Below the pieces are notes generated by a model. It worked only from the letters and a program-made list of their open reading frames with translations. It searched no databases and had not been told where the DNA came from. The position numbers and the translations under genes were made by a program. Source: Methanothrix sp. (GTDB taxonomy: Archaea; Halobacteriota; Methanosarcinia; Methanotrichales; Methanotrichaceae). Taken from it: 9,948 nt of DNA. The stretch covers positions 1 to 9,948 of the forward strand of contig JAQTYS010000090.1 of the NCBI GenBank assembly GCA_028688175.1, given 5' to 3'. Of this stretch, positions 1 through 6,662 are shown piece after piece; the first letter of the stretch is position 1; every line of letters starts with the position of its first letter.

Positions 1-2
1 AT

Positions 3-1151
3 GTGGACCTGGAGAGCTATGAGTCTGAAGCCAAACCTCAGGGCATTGTAGCCAGTGCCGAAGATCTGCCAAGTGTTGTCACCAAAGCTGCCCTCGACGT
101 GGGCGTGAAGCTGGATGGAGAATCCTCAGGCTCTTTTGTTCAGATGGACCAGACTCCAGTGATAGCCAAGTCTCTCTACGAGGGCGTGGAGATCATGGAT
201 ATGGCCTCCGCTCTGGAAAAGTACGACTTTTTGCAGGATTACTGGTTCAAGCTGGTGGCGGCAGACGCCGACAAGTATACGGCGGACGTAGCGGCAGCGC
301 CACCAGCAGGCTACTTCATCCGTGCCAAGAAGGGCATGAAGACCGTATTTCCAGTCAAGAGCTGCCTGTATCTGGGATCATCCAATCTCAACCAGCGGGT
401 GCACAATGTCATCATTGCCGAAGAAGGCTCCGAGCTGCATGTCATCACCGGTTGTACCACACCGGCGCATGTGGAGCGCGGCCTGCATATCGGCGTCTCT
501 GAGTTCTACATTCAAAAGAACGCCAAGGTAAGTTTCACCATGGTGCATAGCTGGGGCAAGGAGGTTGAGGTACGACCGAGAACAGGCATAACCATCGCCG
601 AAGGAGGATCACTCTCCAACAACTACATTCTCTTGAAGCCGGTCAAGACTATCCAGACCTTCCCTACGGCCACCCTGGCAGGGCGGGGAGCTGTGGCCAG
701 CTTCAACTCGGTGATCTACTCCACCACTGGTAATATCGACATTGGCAGCAATGTGTACCTTGATGCGGCTGAGACCAGTGCCGAGTCTATCTCCAGAGTG
801 GTCTCCGTTGGTGGAGAGGTCATCGCCCGGGGAAGAATGACCGGCAGAGTTCCTGGCGCCAGAGCTCATCTGGAGTGCGTCGGACTTCTGCTCTCGGACA
901 AAGGCAGAATCTATTCCATACCGGAGCTGGACGGCCAGTGCCGGGATCTGGATATGTCCCATGAAGCGGCAGTGGGCCGCATCTCTGAGGAGGAACTGGA
1001 GTATCTCATGTCTCGCGGCCTGACCTCCGAGCAAGCGACGAGCGTCATCGTGCGCGGCTTTTTGGATGTGGAGATAAAGGGCCTGCCCGAGGACCTCAAG
1101 CAGGAGATCAAGAACATCACTCAACGAGAGGATCTGAAGGGAGCGCCGTGA
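3..1151 (+). CDS. sufB: SufB/SufD-family Fe-S cluster assembly scaffold protein (5' end uncertain)
   Basis: This is a SufB/D-type protein, the beta-helix scaffold that works with the ATPase SufC to assemble Fe-S clusters in the cytoplasm. Diagnostic parts are the glycine- and beta-rich core (about residues 110-290) and the C-terminal SufB/D block: Cys292 in HLECVGLLLSD, then SHEAAVGRISEEELEYLMSRGL at 319-340. Cys292 and His320-Glu321 match the spacing of E. coli SufB Cys405 and His433-Glu434, so the residues proposed for cluster assembly are present. At 382 residues it is shorter than bacterial SufB (about 495), as is usual for archaeal homologues. The frame opens at a GTG at base 3, and only two bases precede it, so the true start and any ribosome site may lie outside the window. 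The out-of-frame ATG at base 1 is not its start. A sufC gene upstream would be expected but cannot be seen. Whether to call it SufB or SufD is not settled, but retention of the Cys favours SufB. Confidence 0.9.
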   Translation: MDLESYESEAKPQGIVASAEDLPSVVTKAALDVGVKLDGESSGSFVQMDQTPVIAKSLYEGVEIMDMASALEKYDFLQDYWFKLVAADADKYTADVAAAPPAGYFIRAKKGMKTVFPVKSCLYLGSSNLNQRVHNVIIAEEGSELHVITGCTTPAHVERGLHIGVSEFYIQKNAKVSFTMVHSWGKEVEVRPRTGITIAEGGSLSNNYILLKPVKTIQTFPTATLAGRGAVASFNSVIYSTTGNIDIGSNVYLDAAETSAESISRVVSVGGEVIARGRMTGRVPGARAHLECVGLLLSDKGRIYSIPELDGQCRDLDMSHEAAVGRISEEELEYLMSRGLTSEQATSVIVRGFLDVEIKGLPEDLKQEIKNITQREDLKGAP

Positions 1152-1275
1152 GCTTGGGGCACTCCGCTATTCTCTTTTGAGATCAAGATCATCCGCTCAG
1201 ATAACAGAAAGCCACAGGGAAAGAAGCAAATTTTGGATCATGTTATCTTTTTTGCCTATTGCGATCGCAGTCACG

Positions 1276-2100
1276 ATGCTAAGAAAGGCTTTAACAGAAT
1301 GGCTCAAAGATGATGCCTCGCTCCTGGCGGCTGCCCTCGCCTACTACGGCCTTTTCTCCTTTGTGCCGCTTTCCATATTAACATTAATATTATTTAATTC
1401 ATTATTCCAGCGCGGTTTTCTTGATAGTCAGGTGGTGGCCACCTCCCAAGATCTGGTAGGCCAGCAGATGCCGAAAGTGGCCGACGATCTGATCGACCAG
1501 GCATCCCATCAGGCCTCTTCCTTCAGCTTCACTCTGCTCAACATTGGTCTCTTAGTATTTGGCGCTGCGGGTCTCTTCGTTCATACCAGGAGAGCCTTTC
1601 ATATCATCTGGAGAGTTCCGGACAGATCTGTCCCGATTATGAATACCATCATCAATTACCTGCACTCATATTTGCTCATCGCCCTGGTCGCCTTTCTGCT
1701 GCTGGTCACCTCTATTTTCACCGCCCTTCTTATGCCTGCTGCAAAATTGATAGAAGCGTCTCTGCCCATTCACCTGGGGTTGCTCCGGCTTCTCACGTTC
1801 CTGGTCTCCTTTTCTTTTGTATCAATTCTCTTTGCCGCTTCCTACAAGACCCTGAGCGAGGTGAAGCTGCGGTGGCGAGAGGTGCTTCCCGGCTCGGCTC
1901 TGGCTGCACTCCTGTTCGCGGCAGGAAACTTTTGCATTGAGACCTATGTGAGCATAGTCAACATCGGTTCGGCCTATGGAGCAGCCGGATCTCTGGTGAT
2001 CTTTCTCTTCTGGATCTACTACTCCGCCCAGATCTTCCTCTTCGGAGCGGAGGTAATCAAGGTGCAGAAAGAGGCGAATGAAAAAGAGCTGCATGCATAA
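1276..2100 (+). CDS. YihY/BrkB-family inner membrane protein
   Basis: This is a polytopic membrane protein of the YihY/virulence factor BrkB family, often mislabelled ribonuclease BN. Its molecular role is unsettled; a transporter-like function has been proposed. From the ATG at 1276 it has 274 residues and six hydrophobic segments at about 19-42, 84-104, 131-155, 166-189, 205-222 and 237-258. Family hallmarks are an N-terminal EWLKDDASLLAAALAYY stretch and a C-terminal block running from YGAAGSL through FWIYYSAQIFLFGAEV. I chose 1276 because relatives have only about ten residues before the DD pair. An in-frame ATG at 1240 and a TTG at 1177 would add 12 or 33 residues, and none of the three has a good Shine-Dalgarno sequence. 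It lies on the same strand as the Suf gene, 124 bases downstream with this start, so co-transcription is possible but not shown. It converges on the zinc-ribbon gene, 27 bases apart. Confidence 0.88.
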   Translation: MLRKALTEWLKDDASLLAAALAYYGLFSFVPLSILTLILFNSLFQRGFLDSQVVATSQDLVGQQMPKVADDLIDQASHQASSFSFTLLNIGLLVFGAAGLFVHTRRAFHIIWRVPDRSVPIMNTIINYLHSYLLIALVAFLLLVTSIFTALLMPAAKLIEASLPIHLGLLRLLTFLVSFSFVSILFAASYKTLSEVKLRWREVLPGSALAALLFAAGNFCIETYVSIVNIGSAYGAAGSLVIFLFWIYYSAQIFLFGAEVIKVQKEANEKELHA

Positions 2101-2105
2101 ACATG

Positions 2106-2144
2106 AAAAAAAGATCTGGCGGAGAGATCAGTCGTCTCTCCTCT
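2106..2144 (-). terminator. Hairpin spanning a stop codon, then a T tract
   Basis: GGAGAGA at 2121-2127 and TCTCTCC at 2135-2141 form a perfect 7-bp stem with a 7-base loop. The loop contains the minus-strand stop codon of the zinc-ribbon gene (2128-2130). Reading the minus strand, the hairpin is followed after eight bases by T7 (complement of A7 at 2106-2112). Reading the plus strand, it is followed by TCTTTT. It therefore could terminate both convergent genes, with the minus-strand side the better candidate. The function is inferred from structure only. Confidence 0.45.
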
Positions 2145-2331
2145 TTTGCCCGCTTTTCTCATAGTCCTCTCTTATGGCCCTGGCCATCTCCTCGTCCGCC
2201 TCCACGATAAGAGCGCCCATGTAATCACAGTTTTTGCAATGGTAGACCTTGCCGGTGTAGCCGCCTGCTTCCAGATAGAGTTTCGAGCTGCCGCAGACCG
2301 GGCAGACCTCAAGCACTTTTTCGGGCTTCAT
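2128..2331 (-). CDS. Small zinc-ribbon protein (67 aa)
   Basis: This small soluble protein has two CxxC knuckles, CPVC (Cys10, Cys13) and CKNC (Cys32, Cys35), 18 residues apart. That spacing forms a typical archaeal zinc ribbon binding one Zn ion. Between them lie beta-strand-like stretches (KLYLEAGG, KVYHC). After the ribbon come an acidic helix of about 20 residues and a basic end (GQKRRDD). Such proteins are common in euryarchaea and usually lack a defined role; nucleic-acid binding or a transcription-related function is only a guess. The ATG at 2331 begins naturally six codons before the first hydrophobic/CxxC strand. The gene stands alone, divergent from trpS and convergent with the YihY gene. 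The regular Cys pattern and the coding-like composition support a real gene despite its size. A plus-strand frame across the same bases (2146-2361) has no comparable motif. Confidence 0.82.
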   Translation of the reverse strand: MKPEKVLEVCPVCGSSKLYLEAGGYTGKVYHCKNCDYMGALIVEADEEMARAIREDYEKSGQKRRDD

Positions 2332-2419
2332 GAGGATACTATAAACTCATTGAGAAGTTAATTTTTTTGCTAACAACAATGAGAAGATAGATATATCATC
2401 GTTTTCACTCCCTTGGGCC
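2332..2419. promoter_or_regulatory. Divergent promoter region, zinc-ribbon gene / trpS
   Basis: This 88-base AT-rich spacer separates two divergent genes. On the plus strand, AGATATATC at 2389-2397 is a TATA-like box centred about 26 bases before the trpS ATG (2420). Transcription would then begin at or next to the ATG, giving a leaderless mRNA. On the minus strand, a run reading GCAAAAAAATTAA (2358-2370) is the best-placed TATA-like element for the zinc-ribbon gene. Two near-identical direct repeats, ATTGAGAAGTTA (2349-2360) and AATGAGAAGATA (2378-2389), lie 29 bases apart and could bind a regulator. The positions are read directly; the promoter activity is inferred. Confidence 0.5.
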
Positions 2420-3754
2420 ATGGAATTGAAGCTTGATCCCTGGGGTGCAGTTCATGTAGACGATTACAACAAGCTCTTTGTGGAGTTTGGCATATCAAGC
2501 TTTGATGATATACTTCCCCAGCTTCGTGAGCCTCACAAGTACATGGCTCGCAAGATCATCTTCGGCCACAGAAACTACGACGCGGTCCTGCGTGCCATGC
2601 AAAATCATGAGCCTTTTGCCGTCATGAGCGGATTCATGCCCACCGGCAGAGCACATTTCGGTCACATGATGGTCATGAATGAGATCATCTGGCACCAGCA
2701 ACAGGGTGGAGACGCTTTTGCAGCGGTCGCCGATATGGAAGCGCATGCCGTGCGAGGCATAAGCTGGGAGAGGTGCAGAACCCTGGGCATCAATGAGTAT
2801 ATCCTCAGCCTTATCGCCCTGGGATTTGAACCGAAAGAGAACAGCCACATCTATTTCCAATCGGAAAATTACAAGATGAGAGATCTGGCCTTTGAGCTGG
2901 GCAGAGAGGCCAATTTCTCCGAGGTCAGTGCCATCTATGGATTTTCCGGCGAGACCCATATCTCTCATATGGAGAGCGTCATGGCCCAGAGCGCAGACAT
3001 TCTCCATCCTCAATTGTTGGAATTCGGCGGACCCAAGCCGGTGGTCATACCGGTGGGAGCGGATCAGGATCCACATATCAAGCTCACACGCGACCTCGCC
3101 TACCGCATGAGAAAGTTTCTGGTGGAACTGCGAGGCGACTACATCAGCATCCGGGGCAAAGCGGCCAGCCAGGAGCTGATGGCAGCGGCAGAGGCGGCTT
3201 TGAAGGAAATGGGATTGGGACGGGTGAAGCGCTACGAGGAGCATATCGATCTCACAGAGATTCGAGACTGCGAGGAACGCAGCTACAGCTCTCTTGTAGA
3301 GGCAATCGACCGGCTCATAATAAAATTAGAAATTGAGCAAGGGCATTACGGCTTCATTCCTCCTGCCTCCATCTATCATCGTTTCATGACTGGCCTCACA
3401 GGAGGCAAGATGTCCTCCTCCAAGCCGGAGAGCCATATCGCTCTCACGGAAGATCCCAAAGAGGCAGGCAAGAAGATCATGCGGGCCATCACTGGTGGCA
3501 GGCAGAGCCTTGCCGAGCAAAAGAAGCTGGGAGGCGAGCCGGATAAGTGCTCTATCTACGAGTTTCTGGTCTTCCATCTCTCCCAGGATGACAAAGAACT
3601 GCTGGAGCTGGACGCAGAATGCCGCTCTGGGAGAAGGATGTGTGGAACATGCAAAAAGGATGTGGCGGAACGGATAGAAAAATTCCTGCGTGAGCACCAG
3701 CAGGCCCGTGAGGCGGCCAAGGAGAGGCTGCCGGAGTTTGGGATTAAAGAATAG
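2420..3754 (+). CDS. trpS: Tryptophanyl-tRNA synthetase, archaeal/eukaryotic type
   Basis: This cytoplasmic class I synthetase joins tryptophan to tRNA(Trp) using ATP. The 444-residue protein shows the class I signatures HFGH at 79-82 (the HIGH motif, preceded by FMPTGRA) and KMSSS at 330-334. It also has the active-site block GADQDPHIKLTRDLA at 213-227. Order and wording follow the archaeal/eukaryotic TrpRS rather than the bacterial one: DPWG near the N-terminus, IIFGHRNY at 46-53, and the C-terminal run AITGGR...LGGEPDKCSIYEFL. A cysteine cluster (Cys401, Cys408, Cys411) near the C-terminus might bind metal. From DQDP to KMSSS there are about 115 residues, against about 37 in human TrpRS as I recall it, so about 78 residues (roughly 232-310) are inserted. 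The ATG at 2420 is supported by a TATA-like box 26 bases upstream and the absence of a Shine-Dalgarno sequence, suggesting leaderless translation. It is transcribed alone. Confidence 0.96.
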   Translation: MELKLDPWGAVHVDDYNKLFVEFGISSFDDILPQLREPHKYMARKIIFGHRNYDAVLRAMQNHEPFAVMSGFMPTGRAHFGHMMVMNEIIWHQQQGGDAFAAVADMEAHAVRGISWERCRTLGINEYILSLIALGFEPKENSHIYFQSENYKMRDLAFELGREANFSEVSAIYGFSGETHISHMESVMAQSADILHPQLLEFGGPKPVVIPVGADQDPHIKLTRDLAYRMRKFLVELRGDYISIRGKAASQELMAAAEAALKEMGLGRVKRYEEHIDLTEIRDCEERSYSSLVEAIDRLIIKLEIEQGHYGFIPPASIYHRFMTGLTGGKMSSSKPESHIALTEDPKEAGKKIMRAITGGRQSLAEQKKLGGEPDKCSIYEFLVFHLSQDDKELLELDAECRSGRRMCGTCKKDVAERIEKFLREHQQAREAAKERLPEFGIKE

Positions 3755-3772
3755 GGCAGAACCACTCAAGGA

Positions 3773-3782
3773 TAAATATATG
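3773..3782 (+). promoter_or_regulatory. TATA-like promoter element before the repeat-tailed membrane protein
   Basis: The run TAAATATATG lies in the gap between trpS and the next gene, about 50 bases before its ATG. Initiation would be expected near 3800-3807, leaving a leader of about 25 bases that carries the AAGGAG ribosome site at 3815-3820. This points to a separate promoter, not read-through from trpS. Confidence 0.4.
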
Positions 3783-3814
3783 TAGAATGAAACTCTTTTT
3801 AGCATTATTAATTT

Positions 3815-3820
3815 AAGGAG
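3815..3820 (+). promoter_or_regulatory. Shine-Dalgarno AAGGAG that decides the start
   Basis: AAGGAG directly abuts ATG triplets at 3821 and 3824, which are too close to be used. The third in-frame ATG, at 3830, is nine bases after the motif, the best spacing. That start also puts the basic residue right before the hydrophobic N-terminus (MRVILSIAF). Confidence 0.7.
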
Positions 3821-3829
3821 ATGATGACA

Positions 3830-4801
3830 ATGAGAGTTATTTTGTCTATTGCATTCATCGTGCTTTTTTTTCTTTTCTGCGCGTCGGGTAATACAGATAC
3901 ACTTGATGCCCATAATGGTTCAGTACCCCAAAACAATTCAACATCCTTGGCAGTTCCGTCAGCTTCCTCAATAACGGCGCTATTCGTAATCGTACTGATT
4001 CTTGTACTCTTTGCGATTATACCTCTATTGCTAAATATGCACCTGGCACACAAGCATCTTGAAAGAACCGATGCAGTTCTGGGTAAATTTCTTGAAAATC
4101 ACCATGAAAATCTTGGCGATGATACCGCTCTGCAAATAATAAAGGAATACATCAACGCTGAACCAGGCGGAGCGCCGGGAACTACTCGAGGAATAATGGC
4201 TATCGCCATCATCCTGGTTGTAGGCATATGTTTGTTTTTCTTGATGGTATATCCTACGAATAATAAAGAAGTAGTTAAGGATGTGATCTTGACTTTGACT
4301 GGTGCTTTAACATCGATAGTAGGATTCTATTTCGGCGGCAAAGGATCAACAGAGTCAAAAACCTTCGAGCCTAAACCATCAGAACCACTTAAACCTAATG
4401 CATCCGAATCTTTGCCCGCTTCGTCTGTTCCTACCCCGCCTGTAAAGCCGGAAAAATTCACAATAAAAGAAGACTTCACTTATCTGGACAAGCAATATCC
4501 TGCAGGAACCGTGATGGATCTGGAGGACATCCCCGAGGAGATCCGCAAAGAATGGGTCGAGAATAACCGAATAGAGTTCTATGTAGGAGATGAGGTAAAA
4601 GATATCCATAAAGATCTCATCCAAGAGGACAACAAACCCAAACCGGGATGGTACAAGGTAAAATCCAATTTCCGCTATAATGATGATAGGTATATTGCCG
4701 GCAACATCATTAATTTGTCAAGAATTTCTGCAAGATTGCTGGCTGGATGGGAAAAGAGAGGTTGGATAGAGCCTTACTCAGGATCATTGGCTGCGCCCTA
4801 A
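3830..4801 (+). CDS. Membrane protein with duplicated C-terminal 43-residue domain, function unknown
   Basis: I do not recognise a named family. From ATG 3830 the product has 323 residues. Residues 1-20 are a hydrophobic signal or anchor segment. A Ser/Asn/Thr-rich stretch follows, then membrane segments at about 46-70, 121-141 and 150-169 (the last reading ALTSIVGFYFGG). Next is a Pro/Ser/Glu-rich linker (about 170-207) and two gapless 43-residue repeats at about 209-251 and 274-316. The repeats share 13 identical positions, including F..Y, Y.AG, L..I, W and IE.Y. Short domains of this pattern resemble add-on modules in some phage structural proteins, an impression from memory only. Lipobox-like LFFLFC occurs at 12-17, but the residues before the Cys fit poorly. 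It has its own TATA-like box and a strong Shine-Dalgarno sequence. Base composition is poorer in GC than its neighbours (20 of 60 at 4261), suggesting acquisition. Its TAA overlaps the moaC stop. Confidence 0.8.
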   Translation: MRVILSIAFIVLFFLFCASGNTDTLDAHNGSVPQNNSTSLAVPSASSITALFVIVLILVLFAIIPLLLNMHLAHKHLERTDAVLGKFLENHHENLGDDTALQIIKEYINAEPGGAPGTTRGIMAIAIILVVGICLFFLMVYPTNNKEVVKDVILTLTGALTSIVGFYFGGKGSTESKTFEPKPSEPLKPNASESLPASSVPTPPVKPEKFTIKEDFTYLDKQYPAGTVMDLEDIPEEIRKEWVENNRIEFYVGDEVKDIHKDLIQEDNKPKPGWYKVKSNFRYNDDRYIAGNIINLSRISARLLAGWEKRGWIEPYSGSLAAP

Positions 4802-5253
4802 TTTCCTTTTTTTTTCTCGCATACCACGATCCCCTCAATCTCCGTCTCCGGATAGTTTCCGGTCTCGTCCTTCTCCAGGTACTTGACCATATCCCAGACA
4901 TTGAGCAGCGCCACCGAAACCCCGGTCAGTGCCTCCATCTCCACGCCCGTCTTTCCAATAGATGTCACAGTGACGATCGCTCTGACCCGTTTCTCCTCAA
5001 TCTCAAAGTTCACCTCCAGACCGGTGATGGGAATAGGGTGACAGAGAGGAATCAAACGGGGCGTGTCCTTGACTGCCAGGATGGCCGCCAGTCTGGCGGT
5101 TGTGAATACATCTCCCTTCTTCACCTGGCCGGATCTTATGGCCTCAATCGTAGCTTCTTGCAGCCGAATAGATCCCGCAGCAGTGGCTTTTCTGAAGACG
5201 GGCGGCTTTTTCGTGATGTCCACCATTCCGGCTAACTTCTCATCTACGGGCAA
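4798..5253 (-). CDS. moaC: Cyclic pyranopterin monophosphate synthase MoaC
   Basis: MoaC acts with the radical-SAM enzyme MoaA in the first stage of molybdopterin/tungstopterin biosynthesis, forming cyclic pyranopterin monophosphate. The cofactor serves formate and formylmethanofuran dehydrogenases in methanogens. The 151-residue product is the normal length and carries MVDITKKP at 10-17, IPLCHPIPITGLEV (CHP at 71-73), KTGVEMEALTGVSVALL (Glu105, Glu107) and DMVKYLEKDE. Asp121 and Lys124 correspond to the catalytic Asp128 and Lys131 of E. coli, so the active site is intact. The start is a TTG at 5253, four bases after the nnrDE stop (TGAGAGCTTG). An upstream in-frame stop rules out a longer form, and the family usually has several residues before MVD, so the internal ATG at 5226 is less likely. 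Close spacing implies co-transcription and possibly coupled translation with nnrDE. No moaA or moaE lies nearby. Confidence 0.95.
   Translation of the reverse strand: MPVDEKLAGMVDITKKPPVFRKATAAGSIRLQEATIEAIRSGQVKKGDVFTTARLAAILAVKDTPRLIPLCHPIPITGLEVNFEIEEKRVRAIVTVTSIGKTGVEMEALTGVSVALLNVWDMVKYLEKDETGNYPETEIEGIVVCEKKKGN
4802..4818 (+). terminator. T-tract terminator after the membrane protein gene
   Basis: TTTCC followed by T9 (4807-4815) begins one base after the plus-strand TAA. Archaeal RNA polymerase terminates at oligo-T tracts without needing a hairpin, so this is a good terminator for the upstream plus-strand gene. On the minus strand the same bases encode the Lys-rich C-terminus of MoaC (EKKKGN), so the site is doubly used. 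Confidence 0.5.
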
Positions 5254-5257
5254 GCTC

Positions 5258-6655
5258 TCACAGCCTCATTGCCTCTGGAATCTTCTCAATCACATCTGTG
5301 GCTGCCATGCCGAAATCCTTTTCGGGATAGACCAGATCTCCGGCCCTGCCGTTTACGAAGGCAGCCGCGCTCGCCGCCCGCAAAGCCGAGGCGCGAGCGT
5401 AAAATGCAGCCGTAATTCCTGCCAGGACGTCTCCCGTGCCGCCCACAGTCATGCCCGGATTTCCGGTGGTATTGGCCCGCACCACCTCTCCGTCCGAAAT
5501 CAGATCGACCTTTCCTTTGAGCAGGACCACCAGGCCCTTTTGGCGGGCGAACTCTTTGAGGGGCTTTGCCCTTTCCCTGTAGTCCAGATCGACCAGAGCA
5601 ATGCCGCTGATTCGCTTGAATTCGCCGGCATGAGGGGTGACAATGCCTTTTAAGGGCAGCTCTGGTTGCAGGGCATCGGCATCGATGACCGTCTTCTTGC
5701 AGAGAGGCATGATCTCGGCCAGAGACTCCGTCGTCTCTGCATGTCTTCCCAGTCCCATGCCCATGACCACCACATCGTGCCTGGCAATCTGCTCCTTGAG
5801 AACGGGAATGTCTGCGGGGCAGAGGTGATCGGCGGAGAGCTGCTGAACAATCAGGTTGGGTGAATAGCCGGAGATGGTCCGGGCGGCAGCTTTTGGCGCA
5901 GCCACGGTGACGATGTCCGCTCCCGCCCGCAGAGCGGCCATGGCAGAGAGTGCCGGAGCGCCGGTATAAGGCCCGCCGCCGATCACCAGTATCCGTCCGG
6001 AGTCTCCCTTGTGACTCTCCAGAGACCTTCTTCCCATCAGCCACAGGTCACCCTCCCCAACGAAAAACTCTGCCGCAGGCGGAATGCCGATATCAGCCAC
6101 GATGACATTGCCGGACATGTTCGGCTTTGGCTTGTGAAAGGTCACAGATACATCAGAGCGCACAACCTTGTTGGTCCCCTGGCCGCTGGGGACATCAACC
6201 GAGATCACCGGCTTTCCAGAGGAATTGATGGCATCTATTGCCTGGGCCTCCAGACCCTTGATAGTGCCCCGAACGCCGGTCCCGAAGATGGCATCGACTA
6301 TCAGATCGGATTTTTCCAGAGACAGATCGACGCTATCGGCAATCATGCGCAGGTCATAGTCCAGTCGCTCCAGAATCTGCCAGTTTCTCTTCGCCTCCTC
6401 GGTAGCGATATCTTTGGATCGTCCCAAAAGGTAGACGGTTACATCAAAGCCGTCTAGGTGGCGGGCAGCAACAAAGGCATCGCCGCCGTTATTGCCCCGC
6501 CCTGCCACAATTGCGATCCGCTTGCCCTTCGATCGGGCAGCGATCTCCCGCGCCAGAGCTGCACCCGCATTCTCCATGAGCTGCAAGGGCAGAAGGCCGA
6601 AATAGCGGCAATTGATGTCCAAAGCATTCATCTCTTCTGCAGAAATAATTGTCAT
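5258..6655 (-). CDS. nnr: Bifunctional NAD(P)H-hydrate epimerase / ADP-dependent NAD(P)H-hydrate dehydratase
   Basis: This is a metabolite-repair enzyme. Its YjeF_N epimerase domain (about residues 1-210) interconverts R and S forms of hydrated NAD(P)H. Its C-terminal ribokinase-like dehydratase domain (about 215-465) removes the water, using ADP in prokaryotes. The N-terminal half shows SAEEMNALD, LMENAGAALA, GRGNNGGDAF and IVDAIFGTG, then VDVPSG. The C-terminal half shows GRILVIGGGPYTGAPALSA, VVVMGMGLG, DADAL, TPHAGEF, LLKGK and the nucleotide-binding GNPGMTVGGTGDVLAGI, with the GTGD catalytic Asp present. At 465 residues it is slightly shorter than E. coli Nnr (about 515). The ATG at 6655 lies right at the family N-terminus, with a TATA-like element about 26 bases upstream and no Shine-Dalgarno sequence, so the mRNA is probably leaderless. 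moaC follows four bases after its stop. An inverted repeat surrounds the promoter. Confidence 0.96.
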   Translation of the reverse strand: MTIISAEEMNALDINCRYFGLLPLQLMENAGAALAREIAARSKGKRIAIVAGRGNNGGDAFVAARHLDGFDVTVYLLGRSKDIATEEAKRNWQILERLDYDLRMIADSVDLSLEKSDLIVDAIFGTGVRGTIKGLEAQAIDAINSSGKPVISVDVPSGQGTNKVVRSDVSVTFHKPKPNMSGNVIVADIGIPPAAEFFVGEGDLWLMGRRSLESHKGDSGRILVIGGGPYTGAPALSAMAALRAGADIVTVAAPKAAARTISGYSPNLIVQQLSADHLCPADIPVLKEQIARHDVVVMGMGLGRHAETTESLAEIMPLCKKTVIDADALQPELPLKGIVTPHAGEFKRISGIALVDLDYRERAKPLKEFARQKGLVVLLKGKVDLISDGEVVRANTTGNPGMTVGGTGDVLAGITAAFYARASALRAASAAAFVNGRAGDLVYPEKDFGMAATDVIEKIPEAMRL

Positions 6656-6662
6656 AGTAATA

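Noticed and set aside
609..1124. Minus-strand open frame of 171 codons opposite the Suf gene
   Set aside because: It lies wholly inside a clear SufB/D coding region and has no motif; it is a by-product of GC-rich codon use.
2495..3244. Minus-strand open frame of 249 codons opposite trpS
   Set aside because: Antisense to the conserved TrpRS catalytic core, with no recognisable domain.
3821..3829. ATG triplets at 3821 and 3824 as start codons
   Set aside because: They touch the AAGGAG motif, leaving no spacing; the ATG at 3830 has nine bases.
3841..3890. Lipoprotein signal in the repeat-tailed membrane protein
   Set aside because: There is a Cys after the hydrophobic stretch (LFFLFC), but the preceding residues do not fit a lipobox well, so it is only mentioned.
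3326..3913. Minus-strand open frame across the 3' end of trpS and the following promoter
   Set aside because: It crosses the trpS end and the Shine-Dalgarno sequence of the next gene and has no domain or plausible start.
5286..6044. Second minus-strand frame of 252 codons inside nnr
   Set aside because: Arg/Gly/His-rich low-complexity translation overlapping the dehydratase domain in another frame; a shadow.
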